A stretch of DNA of 64,000 nt from Branchiostoma floridae (GCF_000003815.2 NC_049980.1:31325470-31389469), one strand, 5' to 3'; counted from the stretch's first letter, positions 1 to 15,000 are shown. A program made the numbers and translations. The notes: a model not told the origin generated them from the sequence alone.

Positions 1-3000
1 CTAGCGTACGGTGAGCTGTGCAGTAAGCAGGCCGAGGCCATCAGCATATACAAAGAGTGGTACACCAGGGACAGGAAGTTCCAGAACTTCATCAAGGTAT
101 GTCCAGAAAACCTTAAACATATAATTACTGTAAAACTACTCTATGTCATACCTGTGTCGCAAAAACGTTCGATACGGGTGTTCCGGACCGGGCCATAACT
201 TCCGTATCGCACAGGTTCGAAAGGCGTATCACACAGGCTTTCTTCGAGTAAATCGAACCATTTCGAACGGGCCGAGTGTGGCATGGTTGGCAATGGGAAT
301 ACCTGATTCGGACGTTGGAACATTGCTGTTGCAACACTTTTTGCTCGAGGGCACCAAATTTGTTCAACTTCTGGCGCATTTCGCATCAAAACATGGGTTT
401 TCTTAGGTGGGTATGACATAAATAAAATACAACACGGTGTATTCCGCATCACCCTCCGTCCCAGCCCTCCCTCGGGTGATACGGAATACACCGTGTTGTA
501 TTCTATATGTATAGTACCAGTTACTGTTTTTGCATGTACTAGACTAAAACCTAGTGGGCTTAGAGGAGTATGTTTGCCTTGTATTCAGGAGGTCAGAAGT
601 ACAAAATATATATCAGTCCCAGCCATATCATGCCAAAGACTTTAAAAACTGGCACATGCTGCCTTCTCTGGTGAGCACTTAGCACTTAAGAGAAAGAGTA
701 TGGGGGGACATATTACCACACTCCACTACCAAATGATTTAAAGAAAGAAGAGCAGAAAGATTTGCCATGTCTTACCAACTCCCCTACCTACACTCAAATG
801 GTCGACTGTCCAACTCCAGTCTTTCTCTACAAGGAACTAGCAACCCAACACCCCTGTGATTATCAAGTCACAAGTCAAATATGTTCTGCATAATGTGACG
901 TCACAGAAGAGTGCTTATTCCTTGACAAAGATTCGAGTTGGACTGTTGAATACTGTAAATGCAGAAATGTTTGTGGTGGATTGATGTTCGCGGTTTTCGC
1001 GGTGACCACTTCACCGCAAACTTAAAACCACTGCGAACATTTTTCTATTATGGTATTAGACTGCAGTCTATGGTCTAAAGTCCCTTTTCCCGCTACCGCG
1101 AAATTAAATCCCCGCGAACTTAAATGCATTTACAGTATTTGGGTAAGTTTTTGTGTATGGAAATGACATTTCAACTTTGCTTCAAAGCAATTTCTACAAC
1201 CCCTAAGTTGAACTTAAATTGAAATTTTCAAGCTAAATACTTCAATTGTTGTTTTCCTTGGTCCTGTAGAAGTGCAGCCACATCCCCCTGTGCAGAAGGT
1301 TTGGGGTTCCCGAGCACATCCGTCTGGTGTCCCAGCGCATCACCCAGTATCCGCTAGTCATTGATGCAATCATCAAGAGAACCAAAGGTCAGTCAAGCAT
1401 CTAATGTCATCTCACATAATTCCACCAGGCACCCTTATAGACAGCTAGATATGCTGCATTCAGTTGAGGGGTCTTGAATGTTTCATTTTTTCCCCCCAGC
1501 GCTTTTGGTCTTTGGATACCCGGTGGAATTATGAGAATTTATGTTAATACCAGATAAATAACGCCTGCTCAGAAAAGAACAAGAAATAGTCATGCCTTTA
1601 AGTACAAAAACTATCAACCCAGTGGATTGAGGTGTTTTTGACTCTCTGTAGTTAATTTGACAACATCTTATCATCTTCTTTCCAGAATCTAAACCTGACC
1701 ATGAGCCACTGAAACAGTCAAGACAACTAGTAGTGGTAAGGAGTTCTTTATGCTAGCATATGTATCTGCAAACTCTTCATCAGTTGTGATTGTACTTAAC
1801 TCAGTGGGTTTTCTGCTATGGCCACCATTGGTCAGTAGGGTACTGCCACATTGTGCACATCTGTAAGCTGACTCAGGTCTGTTGCGAAGTCCTTTTCACA
1901 GGATGCCCTTTTCTTGGGCATCAGTCTGGCTTCTGGACAGTGTGCATGTCCAGCTTAATCTGTCATTCACCCAGTATATATTATGTGCTTCATGTAATAG
2001 TATGCTCTTCATTCATTCATCATCATCCCCATCTTCTCCTGTACCCCAGGACCTGTTGAACAGAGTGGATGAGATGGTTGATGATTACAACAGACAACAG
2101 AAGCTACTGGAGATTTACAACAAGCTGGAGAAGGGTCATGCAACATTCAAGAACGGCAGGAAATTCAGGGTAAGGATACAACCCACTGTGTATTTGATCA
2201 AGTAATAATTGCTTCAAAGCATTTAAGTGGCCTCCAAGCTTTTAAGACCTTCTAAAGATACAAGAACACTTACCAGCTATGAGCCATAGATAAGCCACTG
2301 AACTGGAGCACTTTTTTGTGGCTAGGATTCACTACTGTAACAGAATTTTATTTCAGAAAAAAAGAACTTTCAACAAGAAATAGCGCATCAAATTTTTGAC
2401 TGTCCTTTTGCAGTCTCCCTCAGAATGCAAGATACTAGACAAGGCCTTACAGACATGTGACGTCCGCATTGCTATAATAAATGCCAGGAAGTTTACACTT
2501 TAGAGTGCATATACACCAACACATCTTAAAAATTTTTCCACAGAGAGATGACTTGCTCCATAACCACCGCAAGCTGATACATGAAGGAGTTGTTGGGTGG
2601 AAGAATGCGAGAGGAACTGTCAAAGGTAACATCACGATTTTGACCTAGATATCTAACTTGATACACCATCAGTAACGCGCATAGTCTAGTGGTTAGCAAC
2701 TTGTGCTTCTGGACATAGAGGTTTGGACTGTTCTTCAGTCACCCACTGGGACTACTGTAAAGATTATTTGTGTTCACCTCTTCCCAGTCAACATAGGACA
2801 GAGAACATTATTCATTGTATTTATCAAAAAAGGCTGGGGGAATTTCCCTGGTACAATGGACCTGTAAATGTATTTATTCCGTCTGTCTTCTCTGTAACGA
2901 CTTGATAAGGAATAGTTCTTCAGTGACCTAAATTGGTTCAAATTGCTTTCATTTTTTCACTTTCACAATAATTATTGATCAGTATATATCAGAAGAATAT

Positions 3001-6000
3001 TACTAGACTAAGCGTCATTGCATTGTGTCAGTCCTGCTGTTTTAAACTTGTCCTTGTCATGTGTTGTTTCAGAGGTGACAGCCGTGGTGCTATCTGACAT
3101 GCTGCTCTTCCTACACGAGAACAACCAGAGATATTCCTTCTACTCGCAGGACCAAAAGGTAAGAATCCAAATGGCTTTAGGATTGCTTTTCTATTAAAGG
3201 CTCATTGAGCTTTTAGTTTTAAAATGATACGGCATTGCAGAGGCCACTGTTAGGGGTTCTGAGTTGTACTGTCAGTCAGTCACATGGGTGGTGCCCATCT
3301 CTGTTTCAGTAGCCCTGGGCCACACAACTTTGTACAATCACTACAGCAGGGGGCTAGTCCACTGGTAGTGGTGTGTGTTTAACTTCCATACTCTTTCCCA
3401 AATGCTGAGTGCTAAGCAAAGAAAGCAACATGTTCCATTTTTAAAGTCTTGCACTGCACTGGTGCAGGTAACATTGAAAATTACCTGCACCAGACAAATT
3501 TTACCTGCACCACTCTGAATTAAGGAAGTATGGATCATACTAAAATTGTTCAGGAACCATTGCTATCTTTTCTTTTATACTTCGAGTATTTTGAGCCCTG
3601 AGTAACAGCGTCCGTGTCTATTGCAGTCCGCTGTAATTCCACTATTCAAGCTGCTGGTGCGAGAAGTTGCAAACGAGGAGCGCAGCCTGTTCCTGATCTC
3701 AGCAAACACAGTCGAGATGTACGAGATCATGTGTGTGGACGGGAAGGAGCGCGAGACCTGGATGAAGATCGTCCGAGAAGCGGTCAACAACTGTCCCGAG
3801 GAGGAAGGTACGGGAACAGTAACTGTTACCATCTCTGTGCTTCTGTAGTCTGTATGCACTGTTTGAAACATTGTTACAAACAACTTGAACAGATACAATG
3901 ATTATAATTGAAGAACATACAGTGTAGGGAAATAAACAATGTTATTCTGAATCAGTGTTTGTCAGAATCAAAGTCTTCATAATATTAGGAAAAGTTAGGA
4001 AAAACATCAGCATAACAACTTGCAATATGGCTTTATCCAATCTTTGACACGCTGGAGTTTGTAATATTTTAAGTAATACTATAAATTTTGTATATTGTCT
4101 TTTATGCTCATACTTTTTTTCTTAAGCATATTGTATGTTTGGTTGAATCAGATAAAGGTCTGGAATAAAGATAGACATAAAAAGATAAATAAAAAGAGTT
4201 TGTATGATCTAAAGTTGTGTTCTTTGCTGACATATACCTGATACAATCCAACTGATTGAGATGTTTCTGGTTGCTGTAGATGAAGGCATGAAGAGTGAAA
4301 CAGAGGAGGAGAGAAAAATCACAGAGGCCAGGACAGCCAAGATGAACCAGCTCATAGGTATAGTTCATGTCACCTCATAATTTGATCACATTTGATAAAC
4401 TTGTACCTAGTCTAATTTCTAGTAAAATCTTCAAAATGTCTGATAAACTGGTGGACAAACATGTACCCACTGCTTGGTCTAAGTACATCTAGTATCTGCT
4501 CAGAAAAATGAAAATAGTCATGCCCTCAAGTGCTGTGTATCAAGTTGAACCTAGAATTGATGTTTATATTGAGTTTTTTCCACTCGTAGAACCATCATCA
4601 TAGATTTCATTGCCCATTGCCATCAAGTACAGTTGGAGCATCCACTCTAGATACAGCCAGATGTGCAAAGGTTAGGTTTGACAAGTCGTTTAGTGTAATA
4701 TAACCAGCTGCAAAGCTGGTTTGTTACACTGAAGAGTGGTTATACCAGCTATAAAGATACAGTTAGCCATTAGATCTCTTTTGAGCAAAATACATGTAAA
4801 TTAGCCTGTTAAACCTTGTTTGTACAGATGAGATGACCAACAGAGATCGTGAGGTCAACCATCACCTACAGGAGAAGATGAAGGCGCTGGCAGGGCTGAC
4901 TGTACGTTCTTACACCTCTTCAGTCTGTCATGTTGTTAATGTTAAAGCTTTGATGGGAGGCCTGTACACCCTTTTATAAAGTACTAGTATGTATCTACAC
5001 CTCACTGGATTATTCTGGGGGATAGATGATGATGAAAATGTGGCCCAAAATGCTTTACTCATGCACACAATGGTTTAGTCGCTGGCGATAGCACCTATAG
5101 AAGGCATTATGTCAGTACTGTGTATACTGTATATACCTCGGGGTTGGAAATTAACCCTTCAGTGTTTCCTCTCATATGGAACTGTAGTTATGTACCAGTA
5201 GATGCCATGCTTTGTACCTTGTACAATTGTTGCATTATAATTGATGTAATAACTGTTTTCTAGGAGCTGATTGGGAGAGAAGATATTGCCCAACAGGTAG
5301 GACATTATTCAAGCTTAGAGTTGTACATATTTGATATATCTGTATCTATATATGGGACATTGCAAACAAAGAACAACCATGCAGACTTTATCAGATGTAC
5401 TGAATTTTTACTGTTACAGTAGTGATGGGAGGATTATAGGATGTCTTGTCCTCACTTTAAGTTGTCCCTCTAAAGTTGCTAAACTTGCAAAACATTCTTT
5501 GTCATTCACAACTAAAGCCATGGATAATGGTCTTTCATTCAACCTGATGAGCCTAATGTAACTAAGGCTTTCTTCTTCTCATGGTTGCTATGATAACAAA
5601 AACATTCATTCTCTGTACTGTGATTCCTCCCCAGTTGAAGCCCACGTACCCCATGGCCATAGACACAGGCGAGGAGCTGCAAGCAAAGAAATGGCTGCAG
5701 GCGGCCATTCAAGAAGGTAAATGTCTTAGCCATTAGAAATAGATAGGAGTAGATTCAGAATTACATGCTACATATTGACTCCTTCAGCCTGTTCATTCTA
5801 ATGATGCTAAAGAAGACTGATGGGTCTTATCGAAACCTACAAAACTGTTTTTCATTGTTTTTAAATACAACTTCACATGCATGTCAGTATGGCTATAGTA
5901 CATGTATAGCAGCCATTGTACTTGTAAAGCATTGGAGATTAAGATGGTATGAAAGGAATGTTTGATATCTTGATAATATCTTCTCCTAAAATTTTAGGTT

Positions 6001-9000
6001 TGTTGTGTACTGAAACACAGGGATACCTCAATGACAACTTGATGTAATTTAAAGTGAAAAGTCAAACAATGATGTTTTGTATTGACAGCTGAGAATCTGA
6101 AGAACACGCTGTACGGCCCTGGTGGCCATCTCAGTCGCAGTGTCAGCAGTGTAGGGGAGCACGGCAGTGGGTCCCACCTCTCACCCGTCTTACCCAAACG
6201 GAACAAGACCTTCGGAGGGTTCGACACGAAGGAGGAGTCGACCAACGGCGGAAGAGGTGTGTTACAGTATCAACTTCTGTCTAACTATCTAGGGTTGTGA
6301 GTGGTTCAAGCTCAAAACTTATTTATTTATTTATTTATTGGTTTGGCTGTTCAGGACACACAGCCAAGGCTGCCCAACTAGCCTATGGCTATTACAAAGG
6401 GCTAGCCCTGCTGACAAACACAGAGACAATACATATGGATTTGGACAGGATACTTATCAGTAACAATTTTCTAAGTTCATAAAGGATAGGAATGAAAACA
6501 AAAAAAAGAACATAAATATAATTATATACATGGTGTAGGATGACATACAAATCATCTATAATGGACTATAAAACATCACTTGTCAACAAGCTCAAAACTT
6601 ACAGTCCAATGGCTGCACCTGGGTCATTTACTGTCGTATTTAGCACCTGAGTTATTGCCAGATGGCAGCCGCACCATGCGACTTATCCCACCAATTGTAT
6701 GCTCCTCGCATTTCAGCCGCTGGCTGCAAAAAGAGTACTTACCGGTAGTCTAGTAGTTGGAATAATGAAAAATAATACTAATAATAATGATGATGATAAT
6801 AATAATAAATAAAATTTGTCCAGCACCTTAGATAAATACTAGTTAGATTATGCAATTGCACCTAGTAACTCAAGATTCTTTTATGAATTGTAATGAATTT
6901 TGGTATATGGGTAGTATTAGATCTCTGATTTCTTGGTCCCTGCTGTTCTTATACAAGTTGTTGTCTCATAACAAGTTCATCAGAGTTAAGTTGCCTTGTT
7001 ACCTTATTTACAGGACATTATTGGGAATACGTTCTACATAAAGGTACATGGCTGTTTAAGGAATGACTTAAAAAGCTGAAATGCAGGGTGTCTGGATAGG
7101 ATAAAAAAAGTTAGGCCACATTCAGCTCGGGTTTGCTTAGCGAAGTTAAATTGTTGGATAAAAAAGGTTTCAATGACTTGATACTGTACAATCTTTTAAT
7201 TTCAATTGGCCTTGTAGTTGTACGCTTCAAAGGTTTTTAGTCTTCATGGTGGCACAATAGATATACAGTGTACAAATGTTGTACGAATCTCATCTCCTAG
7301 ATTGCAAATCCAATGTAGATCTTTCATTTTTAAATCTTGATAAAACCATTGCCATTCTTTTCTGCTGGTACATTGATGGCCAAGGGGGTAGAGTGGTTGG
7401 CTTGCATAAGGAAGGTTTATACTAGACTTTTAAAAAAAGGCACAGACTTGTTTTGCTGCTTGGCACTGAGCACATACTGAGAAAGAGTATGGGAGTTGAA
7501 CACACATCGCTATCTGTGGACTAGTCCCCCGCTGTACAATGTATTGGTCTGTGTGGCACAAGGGCCATATAAAAGAAGATGGGTACTGCCCCTTGTATAT
7601 ACACCACTGCCAGTGGACTAGTACCCTGCTGTAGTAGCCTGTGTGGTTCAAGTTCTATGGAAAATAGACATAGCCACTGCCCCTATAGATACATGTTCAC
7701 TGCAAGTGGACTAGTCCCCTGCTGTAGTGGTTTGTGTAGCCCAAGGCCTATAGAAAAGAAGATGGTCGCCATCCTTGTGTGCCAAAATTTAGAGGGAGGA
7801 TTAATATTTTAAACTAATAAGTTAACTTGATCATTCCCTGCTAGGTTCCTTTAAGAAGCGTTACCCCGTCTCCACCCTGAACGATGCAGAACAGCAGAGC
7901 AGCAGTTCACCCGACCTGCCCAGCAGGGTGGGAGGGGCCAGTGGTGACAGACAGCAGCTGTCACACAGCAAGTCTGACAGCGTCAGTCCCACCGAACAGG
8001 AACACAGGTCGTTCAAGGTACGTCTACATCTTGTTTTCTTGTCTTACAATTGTAAAAGCTATCGGGGAGTGGCAGCTAGGAATATTTCTAACTCGAAAGG
8101 AGCCTGGCAGCGGGTACAGACAGCAGTTGTCACACAGCAAGTCTGACAGCGTCAGTCCCACCGAACAGGAACACAGGTCGTTCAAGGTGCGTGTGCATCC
8201 TAGGTATTCCTGTCTTACGTGTACGTTGCAAAAGCTATTGGAGAGTGGCAGATGGGAATATTTCTAACTTGAATAAGTCCACCGGTAACACTGAAAACAA
8301 GTGTCACACTGCAAGTCTGACAGTATCAGTCCCACCGAGCAGGAACACAGGTCGTTCAAGGTGCGTGTGGATTTTGGAAGATCGGAGTAGACTCTACATG
8401 TTTAGCCTCTACCAGACTTTGTTGATTGAACAGTTGATCTGACTTTACGATATATATGAGGTTCTCTCTGCTAGTGTACTCGTAAGAATGCACATGACAC
8501 ATGATGTCTTAGTGATCCCTCCCACTACAATGCTGTATACCTTGAGTATTTCTTTGCTGCCATTGCTCTCTTGTTTCTCTATGTTATTAACCTTTAAGAA
8601 ATGCAAGCTTTGTATGCACCACGTTTTGGTCTCCATTTTGCCAAGGTGATTGTAAATCCTTCAGCTAATGTGTTAAATGACAGTAGATAATCAAATACAT
8701 GTAGATAGACATTATAAAATAATTTCATGAAAGAAAAATTGTTTGAAGTTCCAGGGTTTGTATTTGTACGAGGGCTCTGATTGGTCCCGTCCGGGTAGTA
8801 GCTTGCTCCTATGTTTGCTTCTTCTAACCAAGAAACTTGAAATGGTTAACTGATTGCTGTATCCCAGCATCTGATTGCTAGAATCCATTCCTTAATCCAC
8901 TCATTAACTAACGTCACCACCAAAAGATTTGAATATACAGTTCTCCAAATGTGTAGCAGAAACAAACATAGGAGCAAACTTCTACCTGCATGGTGCCCAG

Positions 9001-12000
9001 GCTATGTAGATCCTGGTTGTGAAAGTTGCTATCCAGTCATTTTCCAATCCAATGAAATTATTCATTATACTTTCTCAATGATCGCACTACTATACTGCCT
9101 TTTTCATGACTTCATGTGCTATATAGTCTTTTCATGGTTATATCCTGCTGGCTGTGTGATGATATTTTCCTGCACATGTGTTTGACTGAAGACTGTTGCT
9201 CGGTGGCCTTTCCTCCGTAGCTGCCAACCTGATGAAATTATTCACTATATTTAGACAATGATTGCACTATTCTATGATACTGCCTTTTTCATGGCTTCAT
9301 GTAACGCTAGTTCACCTTTATCCGTAGTATATCCATTGTTTTTAAAAACGGTATGTAGGCATATCAAGTCGACAGGTGGTAGTTTTGAACTGCAATATCC
9401 TGAATTATCCTAAAATACGTCTGTCAATGTGCTATCCCCAAATACACTGTTTTCAAAAGTTTTGAAGCAACGGATATAGGTTACCCACCGGATGAAGGTG
9501 AACTAGGGTTAGTCATTTCACGATGATCTTGCTACCTGTGTGATGATATTTTCCTGCACCTGTGATTGATGTTGCTCGGTGGCCTTTCCTCCACAGCTGT
9601 CGCTGGCTCTCCTCCAGGCTTTCTCTCTCATCCCCCTGCGCCCCATCCTCAGTCTCCCTCCCAAGGTAGAGTAGCCACGCCCGGACACACCCACCTTTCC
9701 ACACCCTGCTCTTAGGGCCGGTTTACACCAGGCAAAAAAATGACTTGTCCTAACAATGTCTTAAGCCCCCTTTACAAATCAAGAGTTTAGCTCGGCCGAG
9801 TTGTCAGCGNNNNNNNNNNNNNNNNNNNNNNNNNNNNNNNNNNNNNNNNNNNNNNNNNNNNNNNNNNNNNNNNNNNNNNNNNNNNNNNNNNNNNNNNNNN
9901 NNNNNNNNNNNNNNNNNNNNNNNNNNNNNNNNNNNNNNAATGGCAGAGTTTCTTCGTCAGCATCAGGGTCATACCTTCTCGTAATTCAGATCTCGGTGCC
10001 AACTCGGCCGAGCTAAATTCTTGATTTGTAAAGGGGGCTTTATGACGTTCGACGCGCAGAACGTGTCCCAGGACGCTTTTTTTGCTCGTGACAAAAAGGA
10101 AAATGACGTGCTGTGGCGTGTCGCATTGTGGCGCATGGTGGAGGTGCCACACTGCGGCGCGCCCCAGCACGTCATTTCTATTTTTATCTGGACAAAAAAG
10201 CGTCCTAGGACACACGCCACGCGTCGAATGTCATAGGACATTGTTAGGACAAGCCATTTTTTTGCCTCGTGTAAATCGGCCCTTACACTACAACTCTTGC
10301 AAGGTGGTCCCCAGGGCATTTGAGCATAAAAAAGTCTCCAAGGCTGTCACCAGTAAAGATGATGCTGTGATTTGGGCCCCTATGCTGTCTTTCAATCAGC
10401 GTAGGGGCCTAGGAAATATTGTCTGCTTAGACTAAGTTAGAGGGTCTCAAAATTTTCATTGCTTGCTGTGTGGCTTAGCCTGGATGCCAGACTGTTTCCA
10501 GGGTCTGCACAGACTAGCTCCTATGAGCTAGACCCTGAACAAGGTCTAACTCAGGGACCCTGTTGTAAAATTTCTTTGGGGAAATATTGGCCCTAGAGCC
10601 AAGGAGTCGTGCAAGCCCTGGAAACAGTCTGGCATTCAAGCTATTTGTGGTTATGAGTATGACTACACCAAGTTGACCCTCTGTACCTGACCCTTACGCT
10701 CTGAAAATACCCTGGGAACCACCCTGGAACATGGGAAAATGATGTTGCTGACTGTGACACAACCTAGAGGAAATTTGTCCGGCCAATGTGTGAATAACTC
10801 CCCAGCTAGCTTCCTTCCATAGGGCCTGAAGAGTTTACTCCTCCTTGCTTCATAAAGACAAAAGACCAATCACATCCGAGGAGTGTACATGTAGCTAGTG
10901 AAACTTTGTCCATGTGAATTTCTGCTCTATTGGTTGCCTGGTATCCAGCTGTATTATAGCTCCTGAGTCTCTTCTGTCCTCTTCGCAATTGGATGGAAAT
11001 CGGCGATAATATTGCCCAGATACGCAACAAAACCAATTCGACCATCCTGCAAAATTGTGCAAGCTTCGTGACCTTTGTTCCAAAGAGCACCAGCTAAGAG
11101 CGCATCTCATGCATATTTATTAGCTACTAGCGACTTAGTGATGTAACGGGAAATCGGTTTGAAATCAACCAAGCCAGACGTTTTTGCGAAGAGGACAGAA
11201 GAGACTTGGGAGTTATAATACGGCTGGATACCAGGCTGCTGTATTGGCTCACAAGAACATCATTTTCCTTGTTTCAACCTACCAATCCAATGAAACTATC
11301 AATGGAACTCTTGACATATCCTGCCAATTATTTTAGCACAACTTTTTGCTGTTTTAGCAAATTTCATATTCACTCCATGATGCCCAATTCCAGTAGACGT
11401 ACAATGTCACGTACATGCAGAAAGTTACTTGAAGCCCACTGACACACTGTGCGCATGCTCCCCCTAGTGTGAGAATGTTGTACTGCATGTCTTGCCCAAA
11501 TCTTAAGACTTCTAATGAAATTGTCAAACAGTATTTTCTTTCTTTGTATTGTATTATGTTCGACATTGGATTCATGAAACATTTGTTAGTTTACATCTTG
11601 CACATTCCTGTCTAGAAAGCCTTAGGCCACAGCAAGTAAATTTTATGGATGACATCCTCTGCAGACTGCAAAAATAGTGCGATAGGGCGGAAAAAAAATA
11701 AGATGGGTGAAAAAAACAAGATGGCTACATTTTCAAAAGTAGGCACCATAAAGTTGTGATGAATGTTGTAACAAGAATTAAAGGGACAAAACATGGTATC
11801 AGAGCCAACAAGGCATTCATTCCTGTATTCAAGACATGTACTGGTGTGGTAAAAGTGACACTAGTGTGGTAGACTGGCATCACCAACAAAGTTGGTAACC
11901 ACACTCATGACTTTTACAACTATCCAATAAGTTTCAATTATACAACTACAGCCCTGGATACCTCGCAAGTGTCACTTCTACAAGTACAATTATTATGCGA

Positions 12001-15000
12001 CAATACAACATATTTGGTCATTTTGGTACTTTATCGTCATGTTGACCATCCCTGCAGAAGAAAAAGATTCTTGTTTTTTTCTTCTGAAATCAGGCGAAAA
12101 TTAATGCGTGCCCTAATGTCATCCATAAAATTTACTTGCTGTGGCCTTACATGTAACCATCAATACAGGGGCTAGGGGTTTTCCCTTTTTCCATAACCAA
12201 AGCAGTTGTTGGCCGGGTCTAATGTTACATGATGATCATAACGTAGAAGGGAGAGAAAAAATGTTTCAATGGACGTCACCGTTGTCGTTATATCTCTGCG
12301 CCATGATTTGATGAATGTTGTGAGAAGGTGTTGGTACTGATGTCCCGTTGTGGTGTGGCAGGTCGGACTGGACCGGCGCGGCAGCAGCGGGAGTCGGAAG
12401 GTGCACATGGAAGAGGACGGGCAACAGACGTCAAGTGAACACAGCTCTCAAGGTAGGGGGTTGTTTGTTTTATTTGTTTGTTTGTTTCAACAACCATTCT
12501 CTAGCTAGAGTATGTGGGTCGTGCACTGAGGTTATAATTACACTCTATGCATCCACTAAGTTCATGACATTTGTACCAATTATGCTGTAAGTAGAATACA
12601 CAACTTCTAATTAAACTTGATGTTAAATTTGAGCAGTCTCAATAGGATATTATGTTGATAAACTCAGAATCTATTGAACTATGTCAAATTTGTCTTCACC
12701 ACTTTTGCATATGAATTCACAGTTATGAAAAGTTGTGGATGCTACCGGAAACATTTGACCATTTCCAAAATCATATTCAGTAGCTTGAGTAACTGCTATT
12801 TTGCAAGTCTGGCTACGAATTAAGTGGAATTAGAACGTTTGACTGCACTCTTTGAGAAAAGGCACGCGGTCCCCTTGTACAGATGTTAGCAGTTACCACT
12901 CCCCACCATGTGTGGATTAAGTCAATCTGTACTTCAACCTGAAAGGATCTCACGCTTTTAAGCTTCTGTGTTGATTATAGAAGTCGTGCTTATATTTATG
13001 TATGTTGTAAGGTGAAAAAAGTATTAAAAAAAGTCCCCAGACTGCAGGCATCCTGAAGTCACAATTTAACAATTGCAGAGGAAGACAATGAACAAGTTTC
13101 CATATTTTCATGATCGGTAAAGGGGGGTCTGCATGGGGGGATCCCTGACAATGCCATATGCTAGATTCAAAATGACCATTGCAGTCAGAAAAGAAACTAT
13201 GGCAGCTATGGAAGCTTGCGATGAACAGGACAGTCAGTGAAGAAATTTTAAGAAAGACTGACTGCAGTTGCAGGGTGTCTAGACCACTGCAGCAACAGAG
13301 CACAGTAGTGGACTACTAGATTCAGAACCACCCCCTATAGGTATTACATGTACACACTAAAATCAAGGAAGGCGACAAAGGAAACTCAAAATAGGCTGCA
13401 GACGCCTTACAGATGCAGCCTCTCGTAAAGTACAGTCACGGGATGAAGGCAGTCGTAAAAATTGTGCAAATGAGCTAGTAGATCAGAGTAGACCTGTGGA
13501 GGTGGGGTGATTAGGATAATGAGGGATCCAGACAACGCTTTACGCTAAATTCGGGATAGCTGACTACGTTTAATGTTAAATTTACGAAAGCTACTAACGC
13601 TTTACGCTTCATCCCAGTACAAATTACGTATTAGCTTCCCTACGAATTACGGGAAATTGAAAAGGCGTGCCTACGCTTTACGGAAAAGAGCATGCAGACC
13701 CTTTGGGGTGATTAGGATAATGGGACCTGAGTCTTGCCAACTACGTTGCCAGGAATGTCTACAGGTACATCTGTTCTCACTTAATTAAGGTTGATTAGGA
13801 AGTTCTCCGTCATCATTAAGGTTCCCTTTGCACTAGACAGCGATCCTGGGTGAGGGCCTGCACAGGTACTGAAACTGGACTTCTGTGAACCTTGGCTTCA
13901 TAATCAGAATGTGATCCAAGGTGTTGAAGTACATTTTGTATGATATGAAAAAAAGATTACAACAAAAACAAAAACTATAGATCCTTCACATGACTACAAA
14001 AAAGAGTATAAAAATACTACAAACACATAAAGCGTAAGAAAATTTGCTGTTAATATATGAAATTCGTTCATCGATCTGTCAAATCTTTACTAGTTCAGTA
14101 TATGGTCACAGCTTCTAGTGAAAAGGCTTGGGTGTAATGGACTGAAGATACACGTTGGACCAAAGATTTTGAGTTCCCTTTTGCTTCCACAAGGGATCCT
14201 GCATGTTGTTTTACGTAGAGCGTATAATGAAGAACAATGTACTTAATATGTAGTCTATTACACAAGACTATTTTAGTCTAGAAAATAACTCAAAGTCTTT
14301 GAGTTATTTTCTTTATAGACTTAAAGTACCTATAAGTACTTCTGATAGGGTTGTCTCCAGCTAAGACCTTTTTTTTTGTCCCACTCATTTTGTGGTACAT
14401 GTCATGAAGTTCAGATTTTTTAAAGCGATGGGGTGAAATTTTATGTCACAACAGCCAAACTTCTGTCTGGGGATGGAAGAACTTGACCTAGACCCTTGCG
14501 ACTTAGCAACAGGTCCATCTAGGTAAACCCTACTTATTGGCTTAAAGAATACAAGTATTGCATTTCCCTTGATAATCTTGTTGTTACTTGCTTTGACATT
14601 CTTTGCCAAGCAAAATTGCTGTGAAATATAGATTCTTTAAGGTTGCGTTCATTCCCCTTATCAAGGTACATTGTATTTCAATCATATCCATGCATAGTGC
14701 ACACGTTAAACTATGTCAGGAAGAAATTTATTTTTATTTGTCAGAAAAAAAAGCTGACAAGGATGTCTCTACCAGACCTATAGATTACAATGACTGTGGT
14801 CTTGCAATTTATTTTTATCTGTTGAAGAAAAAGCTCTCCCAGACCTATAGATTACAATGTGGTCTTGCATTTTTGCTTTCGCTCTCCCTGACCCACGAAC
14901 AAGAGCCACTTGATCCTTACTTTTTCCTGACATTAGAGATAACATTTCCATGACTCACTCCTGCACACACATGTACCACATGTGATTCCCATTGGCGAGG

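Larger units (their letters stand above)
1..2169 (+). other. DH-domain exons of the Rho GEF (second half of the domain)
   Basis: Four exons (1-96, 1270-1387, 1686-1735, 2050-2169) encode the later helices of the Dbl-homology fold. The first reads LAYGELCSKQAEAISIYKEW, the typical YGE-C-x-x-x-AE-x-x-x-YK helix. The second contains CRRFGVPEHIRLVSQRITQY, which corresponds to the conserved helix that contacts the GTPase switch regions. The fourth is the long final helix running toward the PH domain. Exon junctions are GT-AG and phases 0, 1, 0, 0 keep one frame. The window begins inside the first of these exons. Confidence 0.85.
2544..3807 (+). other. PH-domain exons of the Rho GEF
   Basis: Exons 2544-2625, 3073-3158 and 3627-3807 encode a complete pleckstrin-homology domain. 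Visible elements are the first strands (LIHEGVVGWKNARGTVKEV), the hydrophobic VVLSDMLLFLHE strands, the Lbc-specific LLVREVANEE stretch, and the C-terminal amphipathic helix with the invariant Trp in ETWMKIVREAV. In this family the PH domain binds activated RhoA and membranes; that role is family knowledge, not visible here. Confidence 0.87.
9715..10282. mobile_element. Outer Harbinger-like MITE with TTA target duplication
   Basis: The ends GGGCCGGTTTACACCAGGC and GCCTCGTGTAAATCGGCCC are inverted and flanked by TTA (9712-9714 and 10283-10285). The inverted arms extend about 60 bp. The element is split by a second MITE at 9764-10039. Confidence 0.8.

Noticed and set aside
141..491. Overlapping open frames of 77-116 codons on both strands
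   Set aside because: They lie in repetitive sequence containing the hairpin at 426-502, show no codon bias or family similarity, and are crossed by the Rho GEF intron.
14281..14311. MicroRNA precursor
   Set aside because: The stem is only 15 bp with almost no loop, which is too short for Drosha/Dicer processing.
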